Of a stretch of DNA of 11,653 bases, positions 1 through 6,473 are shown piece by piece. The notes under the pieces are model-generated. The model saw only the letters and a program-made list of their open reading frames with translations. It did not search any database and was not told the DNA's origin. A program made the position numbers and the translations under genes. Where the stretch lies: assembly GCA_905210845.1 (NCBI GenBank), contig CAJLYG010000082.1:1-11653 (forward strand), given 5' to 3'. The first letter of the stretch is position 1, and each line of letters opens with the position of its first letter. The stretch comes from an uncultured Prevotella sp. GTDB lineage: Bacteria > Bacteroidota > Bacteroidia > Bacteroidales > Bacteroidaceae.

Positions 1-9
1 CGCACGAAT

Positions 10-38
10 ATTGAATTTGCATTCAATTTAGATTCAAT
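10..38. repeat. Three ATTCAAT heptamers, one inverted
   Basis: ATTGAAT at 10-16 is the exact inverse of ATTCAAT at 21-27, with a 4-base spacer. A third copy in direct orientation lies at 32-38, exactly 11 bases after the second, about one helical turn. This looks like a cluster of protein-binding half-sites. The regulated gene would lie beyond the left edge of the window, so its role is unknown. Confidence 0.4.
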
Positions 39-54
39 TAGGAACGAATAATGA

Positions 55-70
55 TCCATTTCCAAATGGA
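55..70. repeat. Perfect 7-bp inverted repeat
   Basis: TCCATTT and AAATGGA are exact inverse arms separated by two bases. It sits just right of the ATTCAAT cluster. There is no T-run beside it, so it is more likely a binding site or a chance palindrome than a terminator. Confidence 0.35.
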
Positions 71-313
71 TTTCCAATTCACTTGTGCAACGTTCTCGAA
101 GGGCTTTTGGGACGTCCCTCAGAGGCGGACATCAAATGGAAAATATGTATCATAATTAGGACAAAGTAAGTACTCTATAGAGTGGCCTTTTCTCCTTCGT
201 GCATGTCTTCGCTGCGTGTTTTTCCCAAGAGCGTTGCTGTCTCTTTTCATAGAAACACACAGATTGGCTAACTGCAAAAGCGTTCACACAGTTCATCGGA
301 CAGAAAAGATACG

Positions 314-321
314 TATCTTTG
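314..321 (+). promoter_or_regulatory. Possible Bacteroidetes-type -7 promoter element
   Basis: TATCTTTG followed by CACC matches the TAnnTTTG -7 element used by the Bacteroidetes primary sigma factor. The expected TTTG about 20 bases upstream is not present; only GTTC is found at 291-294, so the -33 half is weak. Any transcript would start near 325 and run through a 6-bp hairpin (328-342) into the GC-rich stretch. No recognisable gene lies downstream before the convergent DUF4186 gene. Confidence 0.3.
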
Positions 322-543
322 CACCGTATCCGAAAATCGGGTATGGCACTGGGCATCGCAAGGGCCAAGACCAGACGGCATTGCCGCAGCCGGGGAGCGG
401 CATCCGGAAGGGCACGCGCCAGCATGCACGGTATCCATCCATCAACACAGCCTCAGTTCTCCTCCTGACCGAGAGCAACGGGCTTAAAATTGATTGATAT
501 GATGCAAAAAAACACGGAAAGATACATCTTGGCGCAGAAGCGG

Positions 544-963
544 TTATTCCCATTGTCTGCGGAGCCATTCCATGATGACGCGCGTGATGTATAGCTGCTC
601 TTTCATGGTGAGTGACCGGCCTTTTGGTATTCCGTGCCATTTCTCCAAACAACCACGGCAGCAACAACCTGTGGCATGCTGGGCAATGAACGGAGGGAAG
701 ATCCCATGGCGCATGGGCGTCTGCTTGCCATCATTGGCAATGTCGGCTGGGGCCAGTCTACGCGCGATGGTCTCACGCGTTCCCTGCTCTATTTTCTCCC
801 AGCCCTTCTCCTGGATATACGCTTTATCTTTGGCATTGAGATAAAATGAGCTCCGGAACTTGCTTTTGGCAAGCCGCTCAAAGAGAGGATTCAGGTCGAT
901 CGCTCCTACCTCCCGTCTCTCTTCCTCTTCTTGACTATCCTGGAACAACTCCAATTGTCTCAT
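544..963 (-). CDS. DUF4186 family protein, function unknown
   Basis: The 139-residue product matches what I recall of the DUF4186 family. The core is the segment RLAPADIANDGKQTPM (about residues 69-84), then a PPFIAQHATG stretch, then C100-C101-C102-R-G-C105 and a KWHG motif around H110. The clustered Cys and His residues suggest a bound metal, but that is inference and no reaction is known to me. The N-terminal 25 residues are acidic and probably disordered. I start at the ATG at 963: the longer open frame continues upstream only through the rubrerythrin terminator and gene, where it is an antiparallel-frame shadow. The gene follows perR-rbr on the same strand but is separated by a terminator. 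No clear Bacteroidetes promoter is visible in the 40 bases upstream, so it may depend on read-through. Confidence 0.8.
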   Translation of the reverse strand: MRQLELFQDSQEEEERREVGAIDLNPLFERLAKSKFRSSFYLNAKDKAYIQEKGWEKIEQGTRETIARRLAPADIANDGKQTPMRHGIFPPFIAQHATGCCCRGCLEKWHGIPKGRSLTMKEQLYITRVIMEWLRRQWE

Positions 964-1003
964 ACGCTTTGACAGATTGCGTTTACAGACAATAGCATAC
1001 GAT

Positions 1004-1030
1004 AAAAAAGGCGGAGAAATAATCCCCGCC
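1004..1030 (-). terminator. Rho-independent terminator after rubrerythrin
   Basis: Read on the minus strand, an 8-bp GC-rich stem (GGCGGGGA / TCTCCGCC, with one G-U pair) closes a 5-base loop and is followed directly by six T. It lies 22 bases after the rubrerythrin stop codon and separates perR-rbr from the DUF4186 gene. Confidence 0.85.
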
Positions 1031-1051
1031 CTTCTCACGTTCGCAAATAAA

Positions 1052-1609
1052 TTATTTGAAATATCTGTTGTAAAGGCCGATGAAGCCTGCTGCGTGGCGA
1101 GCCTCGTCCTTAGCCATTTCATGAACAGTATCATGAGTTGCATCCATACCAGCAGCCTTTGCGTTCTTAGCAATGCGGAACTTATCCTCACAAGCTCCCT
1201 TCTCTGCCTCGATACGAGCAGCGAGATTGCTCTTGGTATCTTTCAGGACATCACCTAAAAGTTCAGCAAACTTGCTGGCATGTTCAGCTTCCTCGAAAGC
1301 GTAACGCTTGAAAGCCTCAGCTACCTCAGGATAACCTTCACGGTCAGCTTGGCGACTCATAGCCAAGTACATGCCAACCTCACCGCACTCTCCGTGGAAG
1401 TGAGCGTTCAGATCCTTGATCATCTCCTCGTTTGCGCCTTCCTTGCGAGCAGCGCCGAGGACATGAACAGTAGCGAAAGTAGGAGCATCAGCTGGCTCAT
1501 CCAACTCCTTGAACTTGCTTGCAGGAGCCTTACAAATTGGACATTGTTCTGGTGCTTCTGTGCCTTCATAAATATAACCGCAAACTGTACAAATAAATTT
1601 CTTCTTCAT
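1052..1609 (-). CDS. rbr: Reverse rubrerythrin (peroxide-scavenging di-iron protein)
   Basis: The 185-residue protein begins with a rubredoxin-like Fe(SCys)4 domain, with C7-x2-C10 and C23-x2-C26. A four-helix ferritin-like di-iron domain follows, with likely ligands E74, E107/H110 and E169/H172. Rubredoxin first and erythrin second is the 'reverse' order. Family members of this layout act as NAD(P)H-driven hydrogen peroxide reductases with partner electron carriers in anaerobes, in the cytoplasm. The start is the ATG directly before KKKFICTVC, which fits the usual N-terminus. Its gene starts 22 bases after the perR stop with no promoter visible between them, so the two are probably cotranscribed and peroxide-controlled. 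A terminator follows. Length is normal for the family and all metal-binding motifs look intact. Confidence 0.93.
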   Translation of the reverse strand: MKKKFICTVCGYIYEGTEAPEQCPICKAPASKFKELDEPADAPTFATVHVLGAARKEGANEEMIKDLNAHFHGECGEVGMYLAMSRQADREGYPEVAEAFKRYAFEEAEHASKFAELLGDVLKDTKSNLAARIEAEKGACEDKFRIAKNAKAAGMDATHDTVHEMAKDEARHAAGFIGLYNRYFK

Positions 1610-1631
1610 AATGTTTTTATTTTAAAAGTTA

Positions 1632-2060
1632 TCAATCGAATTTCTTTGATTCCATGCAATGCTCGCAAATGCCTTTATAGTATAACTGAATCTCATCTAC
1701 CATGTGCCCCCCAATATTCTGCACCCCTTTTATGGCTGGGGCCTCGATGTCAAACAGATCATAGACCTTACCGCAGTTCTTGCAAAAGAAGTGAACGTGA
1801 GGGTTCACATTCCCGTCATAACAAACACGGTGATCATCAATCGTCAGCATCTGCGCAGCATGATGTTCGGACAACAAGCGCAGCGTATTATAAACTGTCG
1901 TACGACTCAACGTGGGAATCTTCGTACATAATCCTTGATAAACATCTTCCACGGTCGGATGGGTTGCATGGGTCAATAAAAACTCCACAATAGCCAACCG
2001 CTGTACGGATGGACGTACTCCACATTCCATGAGTCTCTCGTATGCTTCTTGTTCTACCAT
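1632..2060 (-). CDS. perR: PerR-type peroxide-sensing Fur-family repressor
   Basis: This 142-residue protein has a winged helix N-terminus (RPSVQRLAIVEFL, then LSRTTVYNTLRLL as recognition helix near 51-63) and a C-terminal metal and dimer domain. The structural zinc site is C93-x2-C96 and C132-x2-C135. Aligned by eye to Bacillus PerR with a three-residue offset, every regulatory ligand is present: H34, D82, H88, H90 and D101 (H37, D85, H91, H93 and D104 in Bacillus). An aspartate at the last position is the mark of PerR rather than Fur. Family members bind Fe(II) or Mn(II) and lose DNA binding when Fe-catalysed oxidation hits the histidines. It sits 22 bases upstream of rubrerythrin, a common PerR target. 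A canonical promoter and a large dyad lie upstream, consistent with autoregulation, which is inference. Confidence 0.9.
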   Translation of the reverse strand: MVEQEAYERLMECGVRPSVQRLAIVEFLLTHATHPTVEDVYQGLCTKIPTLSRTTVYNTLRLLSEHHAAQMLTIDDHRVCYDGNVNPHVHFFCKNCGKVYDLFDIEAPAIKGVQNIGGHMVDEIQLYYKGICEHCMESKKFD

Positions 2061-2083
2061 TCTCTTTATTTCTTAATCCGACG

Positions 2084-2115
2084 CAAAGGTAATAACTATA
2101 TTTGATTCCGCCAAA
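2084..2115 (-). promoter_or_regulatory. perR promoter (Bacteroidetes consensus)
   Basis: On the minus strand, TTTG (2112-2115) is followed after exactly 20 bases by TACCTTTG (2084-2091). This is a full match to the TTTG-N20-TAnnTTTG consensus. Transcription would begin a few bases downstream, giving a leader of about 20 bases before the perR ATG at 2060. Confidence 0.8.
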
Positions 2116-2116
2116 T

Positions 2117-2161
2117 ATATTTGTAAAAATTACAATTCGAATTGATAATTTTTCCAAATAT
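2117..2161. promoter_or_regulatory. 45-bp dyad upstream of perR promoter
   Basis: The outer arms ATATTTG (2117-2123) and CAAATAT (2155-2161) are exact inverses. Inside them AAAAATTA-CAATTC (2125-2138) pairs with GAATTG-A-TAATTTTT (2139-2153). One mismatch (2124/2154) and one unpaired A (2145) are the only breaks in 21 pairs. The inner half-sites TTACAAT and ATTGATAA resemble PerR-box halves (TTATAAT) but with wider spacing. It abuts the -33 box of perR. It may be an operator; alternatively, as RNA it would form a long A-U hairpin that could end transcription from the esterase gene. Confidence 0.55.
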
Positions 2162-2190
2162 TTACCTTTGATACCATGGACAACAGTCTT

Positions 2191-3180
2191 TTACTGAATC
2201 ACCACGGATGAAAAGGTCACCCATTTAATCTTCTTGTCGGCAAGGATTCTCGGTTTCGCCCAGGTCCCATCCAACACGAGGATTGTTGCCTTAGAGCCAG
2301 GCGGGACTGCATCAACAGCCTCCTGCAATGTCATGTAATTCCCTCTGCCAAGTCCTGAAACGACATAGTCATAGTGGCGAACGTATTTTCTCAAGGCAGG
2401 CACTTGCCTACCGATTTCATCAGCTAACGCATTGGCTACGATATGGGCACCATATATATTATAATGTGTATTGTCTTGTCGACCTTGTGGAATGGCTGGG
2501 AACTCTCCCGGCAAGAGCCACATGTGCAGTTTGCGTGACCCAACGATCCCCATGCCTTGCTCTATGTCATGAGTAATCTTATTGGCATTTACAAAAGGGA
2601 CATCCATCTCCTGCGCGACCCTCCTTGGAGAATCCAGATAGGCACCGTGCGTGTCTATCAACGTGTCGCTATTCACGTTCTCGCCTTGGTATGTTGTCTG
2701 GCGAAGGGATTCATCCTCGATAGAAGAATCTGTTTTCCGAAAGAAATTCCGACGGACGACGGCATTCAGCAATACAGGTATCCCTCCTTTTTCCCGTGTT
2801 TGCCGGACATACAGTCGTAGGTTCTCATCAAAGGTAGAACCCGGATCCGTATGACGAGCCGGGCTGGGTTTCTCGTCATTATGCCCGAACTGGATCAAGA
2901 CATAATCCCCAGGCTTGATCTTGTCATAGACGTTTTTCCATCTTCCTTCATCCAGGAAGCTCTTGCTGGAGCGACCATTCACGGCGTGGTTATCAATGAG
3001 GATGCGTTCATCGAAGCAGCCTTGCAGGACCATTCCCCATCCCCGTTCCGGATTTCCATTACGGATGTCTTTATTGGCTGCCGTCGAGTCGCCAATAATA
3101 AATATAGTATGTTTGGGCTTTGAGGACATCAGGATCCCTGCCACCATCAATAGGAATAAAATAGTAGATTGTTTTTTCAT
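2191..3180 (-). pseudogene. Secreted CE12 SGNH acetylesterase with truncated CE8 tail
   Basis: The 329-residue product starts with a signal peptide (about residues 1-20: MKK, hydrophobic core, then SS). An SGNH hydrolase of the rhamnogalacturonan acetylesterase type (CE12) follows, with block I G30-D31-S32, block II around N68-G69, block III G99-H100-N101-D102 and block V D236-x2-H239. The Ser32/Asp236/His239 triad is intact, so the esterase could work on acetylated pectin outside the cytoplasm. Residues about 273-313 (GRGNYMTLQEAVDAVPPG, then VLDGTW) look like the opening strands of a pectin methylesterase (CE8). That domain normally needs roughly 300 residues but stops after about 50. I therefore call it a CE12-CE8 fusion broken in CE8. 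The upstream ATG at 3222 is unlikely because it lies inside the hisS terminator; ATG 3180 gives a proper signal peptide. I see no promoter between that terminator and the start. Confidence 0.72.
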
Positions 3181-3200
3181 GTGATGTACTTTGTAGTTGT

Positions 3201-3239
3201 AAAAGACAAGGGGGCAGGTCATTCTCTTCCCCCTTGTCT
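3201..3239 (-). terminator. Strong terminator after purA-hisS operon
   Basis: On the minus strand, an 11-bp perfect stem (AGACAAGGGGG pairing with CCCCCTTGTCT) closes a 14-base loop and runs into TTTT. It lies 45 bases after the hisS stop and only 20 bases before the ATG of the esterase gene. It therefore also blocks read-through into that gene. Confidence 0.88.
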
Positions 3240-3283
3240 CATGTCCGACAGATAAATATTGTCGTCTTGATGATCGTCCGTTC

Positions 3284-4645
3284 CTATTGAACAGCCTTAA
3301 TCAATTCCTCTGGACTGACTAAAGTCTGTTCTCCTGTAGTCATGTTCTTTAGGGTAACCTTTCCGGCATTGATCTCATTCTCGCCAGCAAGAACCACGTA
3401 TGGGATCTGTTTGGCATTCGCATAATTCATCTGCTTTTTCATCTTTGCCTTGTCTGGGAAGATTTCGGTTCGGATACCTGCGGCGCGGCATTGGGCAACG
3501 ATAGGAAGGCAATAGTCGGTCTCTTTCTCTCCGAAATTGATGAAGAGCACTTGGGTAGCCGTCACTGTTTCTTGAGGATAGAGGTCAAGGGTATTGAGGA
3601 CATCATAGATACGGTCAGCTCCAAAGCTGATCCCTACCCCACTCAATCCTGGCATACCGAATATCCCGGTCAAGTTATCGTACCGACCTCCTCCCGTGAT
3701 ACTGCCCATGGGAGTGTCCAAAGCTTTTACTTCGAAGATCGCGCCCGTATAATAGTTCAAGCCCCGCGCCAAGGTCAGGTCAAACTGGATCTCGTTCTTC
3801 AGTCCTACCTTCTTCAACGTGTCCAAGATAAATGTCGTTTCCTCCACTCCTTTTAAGCCCGTCTCGGATTGCCCGAGGACATTGGCGATGGTAGCCAACT
3901 TCTCGTCATTCGAGCCACTCATCGTGATAATAGGTTGCAGCTTCTCGATGGCATCCTCGCTGATGCCATTTTCTCTCAGCTCAGCATTGACATTCTCCAG
4001 TCCGATCTTGTCCAATTTGTCAATAGCAACCGTGATGTCCACGATCTTGTCTGCAGCCCCAATGACCTCCGCCATTCCCGTGAGTATCTTTCGGTTGTTG
4101 ATCTTGATTTGCACGCGAATGCCGAACTTCGAGAATACAGTATCCACGATTTGCATGAGTTCCACCTCGTTGAGCAGGGAATCCGACCCTACCACGTCTG
4201 CATCGCACTGATAGAACTCCCGGTACCGACCTTTCTGAGGGCGGTCAGCTCTCCATACCGGCTGTATCTGATACCGCTTGAAAGGCAATTGCAGCTCATC
4301 GCGGTGCATCACCACATAGCGGGCGAACGGGACGGTCAGGTCATAGCGAAGTCCTTTCTCACACAGCAAGGCTGCCAGGTGTAAGGAGTTTCGCTCTTTC
4401 AGTTCTTCGTCGGATACCTTGCTCAGGTAGTCCCCAGAATTCAGCACCTTAAACAACAGTTTATCCCCTTCTTCACCATATTTGCCCATTAAGGTGTGCA
4501 AGGTCTCCATGGCAGGAGTCTCGATCTGCTGGAAGCCATATAAGGCATACACATCCTTAATCGTGTTGAAGATATAGTTTCTTTTCGCCATCTCAATCGG
4601 CGAGAAATCTCTGGTTCCTTTGGGTATATTGGGTTTCTGTGCCAT
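3284..4645 (-). CDS. hisS: Histidyl-tRNA synthetase
   Basis: The 453-residue class II synthetase charges tRNA-His with histidine in the cytoplasm. Visible landmarks are the N-terminal KGTRDFSP segment (residues 10-17), motif 2 with [17 protein letters not shown] (124-140) followed by [12 protein letters not shown], and the HisRS-specific [10 protein letters not shown] (292-301). Motif 3 lies within [10 protein letters not shown] and GISFGADRI (318-346), and a C-terminal anticodon-binding domain follows from about residue 362. I choose the ATG at 4645 ([10 protein letters not shown]), which matches usual family N-termini, over a TTG two codons earlier. The gap to the purA stop is only 6 bases, so the two are cotranscribed and probably translationally coupled. 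Length and motifs look complete. A strong terminator follows. Confidence 0.97.
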   Translation of the reverse strand: MAQKPNIPKGTRDFSPIEMAKRNYIFNTIKDVYALYGFQQIETPAMETLHTLMGKYGEEGDKLLFKVLNSGDYLSKVSDEELKERNSLHLAALLCEKGLRYDLTVPFARYVVMHRDELQLPFKRYQIQPVWRADRPQKGRYREFYQCDADVVGSDSLLNEVELMQIVDTVFSKFGIRVQIKINNRKILTGMAEVIGAADKIVDITVAIDKLDKIGLENVNAELRENGISEDAIEKLQPIITMSGSNDEKLATIANVLGQSETGLKGVEETTFILDTLKKVGLKNEIQFDLTLARGLNYYTGAIFEVKALDTPMGSITGGGRYDNLTGIFGMPGLSGVGISFGADRIYDVLNTLDLYPQETVTATQVLFINFGEKETDYCLPIVAQCRAAGIRTEIFPDKAKMKKQMNYANAKQIPYVVLAGENEINAGKVTLKNMTTGEQTLVSPEELIKAVQ

Positions 4646-4651
4646 TTGCAA

Positions 4652-5926
4652 TTACTTTCTTACGATTGTTTGTTCACGATCAGGTCCAATGGAGATGATC
4701 TTGATTGGAGTTTCCAACTCTGATTCAAGGAATTGGATATAATCCTTAAAAGCCTTTGGGAATTGGTCCTCAGAAGTAAACTGGGTCATGTCGGTCTTCC
4801 AGCCCGGCAATTCCTGATAGATGGGCTCAACGTCGTCTATCTCATACGGGAAGTCCCGGGTGATGGTCCCATCCTTCTGCTTATATGCCACACAGGCCTT
4901 GATGGTGTCGAAGTCGTCAAGCACATCACTCTTCATCATGATCAGCTCTGTCACGCCATCCACCATAATGCTATACCGCAACTGTACCAGGTCAATCCAA
5001 CCGCAACGGCGTTCGCGACCTGTCACAGCGCCATATTCATGTCCAAGTGCACGGATCCTACTTCCTGTCTCATCAAAGAGCTCTGTAGGGAATGGACCTG
5101 CCCCTACGCGTGTGCAGTAAGCTTTCATGATCCCATAGACGTTCCCTACCTTGTTCGGGCCGATGCCCAGTCCGACACACGCGCCTGCGCATATCGTGTT
5201 GGAAGAGGTCACAAAAGGATAGCTGCCGAAATCCACATCAAGCATGGTTCCTTGGGCGCCTTCACATAGAATGTTCTTACCCGACTTCAGCAGTTTATGG
5301 ATCTCATGCTCACTGTCCACGATCGGGAATTGCTTCAGATAGGCAACGCCCTCCATCCATTTCTTCTCGACCTCGCTGATATCATAATCTGTATAGTTCA
5401 ATGCCTTCAGTATCCTTTCGTGACGGGCTTTGTGGGCAGCATATTTCTCCTCGAAATGATCCAAGATGTCCCCTACGCGTAAACCGTTACGACTCACCTT
5501 GTCTGTATAAGTCGGGCCGATTCCCTTTCCAGTTGTCCCAACTTTGTTCTTTCCTTTTGCCGCCTCGTAAGCCTTGTCCAAGACACGGTGAGTAGGCATG
5601 ATCAAATGGGCTTTCTTGGAAATATACAAGCGGCTTTTTAGCTCGTGCCCATTCTTTTCCAGTTCCTTTGCCTCTTCCATGAAAAGATCAGGAGCCAGGA
5701 CAACCCCATTGCCAATAATGTTCACCTTCCCACCCTGGAAAATTCCGGAAGGAATACTACGGAGGACATACTTCTGGCCTTCGAACTCAAGTGTATGGCC
5801 CGCATTCGGACCACCTTGGAAACGGGCAACAACGTCATACTTGGGTGTCAACACATCCACGACTTTCCCTTTACCTTCATCGCCCCACTGTAAACCGAGC
5901 AGGACATCTACTTTACCTATATTCAT
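4652..5926 (-). CDS. purA: Adenylosuccinate synthetase
   Basis: The 424-residue enzyme joins IMP and aspartate using GTP to make adenylosuccinate, the first committed step from IMP to AMP. The P-loop-like GDEGKGK (residues 15-21), NAGHT with catalytic-type H44, GTTGKGIGPTY, EGAQGTMLD and the TGRERRCGWID base-binding segment are all present, and the length is normal. The ATG at 5926 lies one base after the TGA of the upstream Fur-family gene, a spacing typical of translational coupling. hisS follows 6 bases after its stop. I see no separate promoter, so purA expression should follow the Fur-like gene's promoter at about 6434-6466. Confidence 0.97.
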   Translation of the reverse strand: MNIGKVDVLLGLQWGDEGKGKVVDVLTPKYDVVARFQGGPNAGHTLEFEGQKYVLRSIPSGIFQGGKVNIIGNGVVLAPDLFMEEAKELEKNGHELKSRLYISKKAHLIMPTHRVLDKAYEAAKGKNKVGTTGKGIGPTYTDKVSRNGLRVGDILDHFEEKYAAHKARHERILKALNYTDYDISEVEKKWMEGVAYLKQFPIVDSEHEIHKLLKSGKNILCEGAQGTMLDVDFGSYPFVTSSNTICAGACVGLGIGPNKVGNVYGIMKAYCTRVGAGPFPTELFDETGSRIRALGHEYGAVTGRERRCGWIDLVQLRYSIMVDGVTELIMMKSDVLDDFDTIKACVAYKQKDGTITRDFPYEIDDVEPIYQELPGWKTDMTQFTSEDQFPKAFKDYIQFLESELETPIKIISIGPDREQTIVRK

Positions 5927-5927
5927 A

Positions 5928-6410
5928 TCATTCGACTTTTGATTTCCTTTCGATACTTTTCTTCCGTGTCATTTTTGCTTGGCATGCGCTGCAGACCCCA
6001 TAGATAAACAATGAGAAACTGTCCTTCCGAAAGCGCTTCAGGCGTGTATTCTCTACGGCTTTGAGGATGGAAGAGGAATTGATTTCCGTGATTTTCCCAC
6101 AAACCGTACAGACTTGGTGACAATGGTTCGATTGATTGAGCGACGCTTGATACATCGTGGCATTCATCAAATTCAGGCGGACGACAATATGCAAATCAAT
6201 GAACAAGCGCATCGTATTATAAAGCGTTGCACGGCTGACAATGAAGTTGCCCTTAGCCAAGCATTCCCCCAATTCATCAATAGAGAACAGACGCTCCATG
6301 CCAAAGACGGCATCGAGTATTGCATATCTTTCCGCGGTCTTCCTATGATGGTTAGTCTCCAAATAGGAATCGAGGATTCGACGGGCTGCAATCTTGATAT
6401 TCTCTTTCAT
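5928..6410 (-). CDS. Fur-family regulator with altered sensor site
   Basis: This 160-residue Fur-superfamily protein has a winged helix with recognition helix VSRATLYNTMRLF (58-70) and a metal domain with H96-C-H98, C101-x2-C104 and C140-x2-C143. The structural zinc cysteines are complete. Compared by eye with the PerR in this window, the regulatory site is changed: the N-terminal histidine is L41, the aspartate before the His pair is Q88, and the last ligand is E109, as in Fur. It therefore lacks the ligand set of a classical PerR or Fur and may sense differently or be constitutive. It has a basic C-terminal tail (KMTRKKSIERKSK). It leads the operon with purA and hisS, with a 1-base gap to purA. 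A 14-bp inverted repeat around its own promoter suggests autoregulation. Confidence 0.85.
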   Translation of the reverse strand: MKENIKIAARRILDSYLETNHHRKTAERYAILDAVFGMERLFSIDELGECLAKGNFIVSRATLYNTMRLFIDLHIVVRLNLMNATMYQASLNQSNHCHQVCTVCGKITEINSSSILKAVENTRLKRFRKDSFSLFIYGVCSACQAKMTRKKSIERKSKVE

Positions 6411-6411
6411 A

Positions 6412-6471
6412 GAACCTTGCCATATTATCCCTACAAAAGTACAACTTTTTATCCATATATGGCAAGGGTTC
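6412..6471. promoter_or_regulatory. Long inverted repeat around the fur-like gene promoter
   Basis: GAACCTTGCCATAT (6412-6425) and the inverse of GAACCCTTGCCATAT (6457-6471) match over 14 bases with one extra C. The 31-base spacer between them holds the -7 box. The right arm covers the -33 region and also contains the 10-bp palindrome CCATATATGG (6453-6462); the left arm lies in the leader just before the ATG. This is the layout expected for two operators with the polymerase site between them. As RNA from the alkD-like gene upstream it could also fold into a long stem, but no T-run follows. Confidence 0.6.
6434..6466 (-). promoter_or_regulatory. Promoter of fur-like gene-purA-hisS operon
   Basis: On the minus strand TACTTTTG (6434-6441) matches the TAnnTTTG -7 consensus. 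The -33 element is CTTG (6463-6466), 21 bases upstream, one base off TTTG. Transcription would start near 6428, leaving a leader of roughly 18 bases. It lies inside the inverted repeat 6412-6471. Confidence 0.65.
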
Positions 6472-6473
6472 CT

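Larger units (their letters stand above)
1..543. other. Noncoding region with palindromes and an orphan -7 box
   Basis: No convincing gene is visible here. Open frames exist on both strands, but none has recognisable family motifs, and they overlap one another. The left 190 bases are AT-rich and hold several perfect palindromes: positions 55-70, 109-118 (GGGACGTCCC) and 172-183 (ACTCTATAGAGT). There are also three ATTCAAT heptamers at 10-38. The stretch at about 340-470 is clearly more GC-rich and follows a Bacteroidetes-like -7 box at 314-321. It contains a tiny arginine-rich open frame, 343-468 (41 codons), for which I see no ribosome binding site. A run of seven A at 506-512 next to the weak hairpin 519-530 could be a poor terminator for the DUF4186 gene on the minus strand. 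The region may be the spacer between two minus-strand units or hold an unannotated RNA. Confidence 0.6.

Noticed and set aside
519..530. Terminator for the DUF4186 gene (AAGAT/ATCTT hairpin next to seven A)
   Set aside because: The stem is only 5 bp with a 2-base loop and is separated from the T-run on the minus strand by several bases, so it is too weak to list.
156..667. Overlapping open frames at the left end (156-425 minus, 216-497 plus, 293-667 minus)
   Set aside because: They overlap each other or the DUF4186 gene, have low-complexity or random composition, and show no family motifs.
964..1191. N-terminal extension of the DUF4186 frame to 1191
   Set aside because: It runs through the rubrerythrin terminator and gene on a different frame and shows no family similarity; the family match starts near ATG 963.
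1280..1993. Plus-strand 237-residue open frame
   Set aside because: It is antisense to both rubrerythrin and perR, spanning the junction between two well-supported genes.
3181..3222. Earlier ATG at 3222 for the esterase
   Set aside because: It lies within the terminator hairpin after hisS and would put 14 residues in front of a well-formed signal peptide.
4646..4651. TTG start of hisS two codons upstream
   Set aside because: The ATG at 4645 matches the usual HisRS N-terminus ([10 protein letters not shown]) and leaves a normal 6-base gap to purA.
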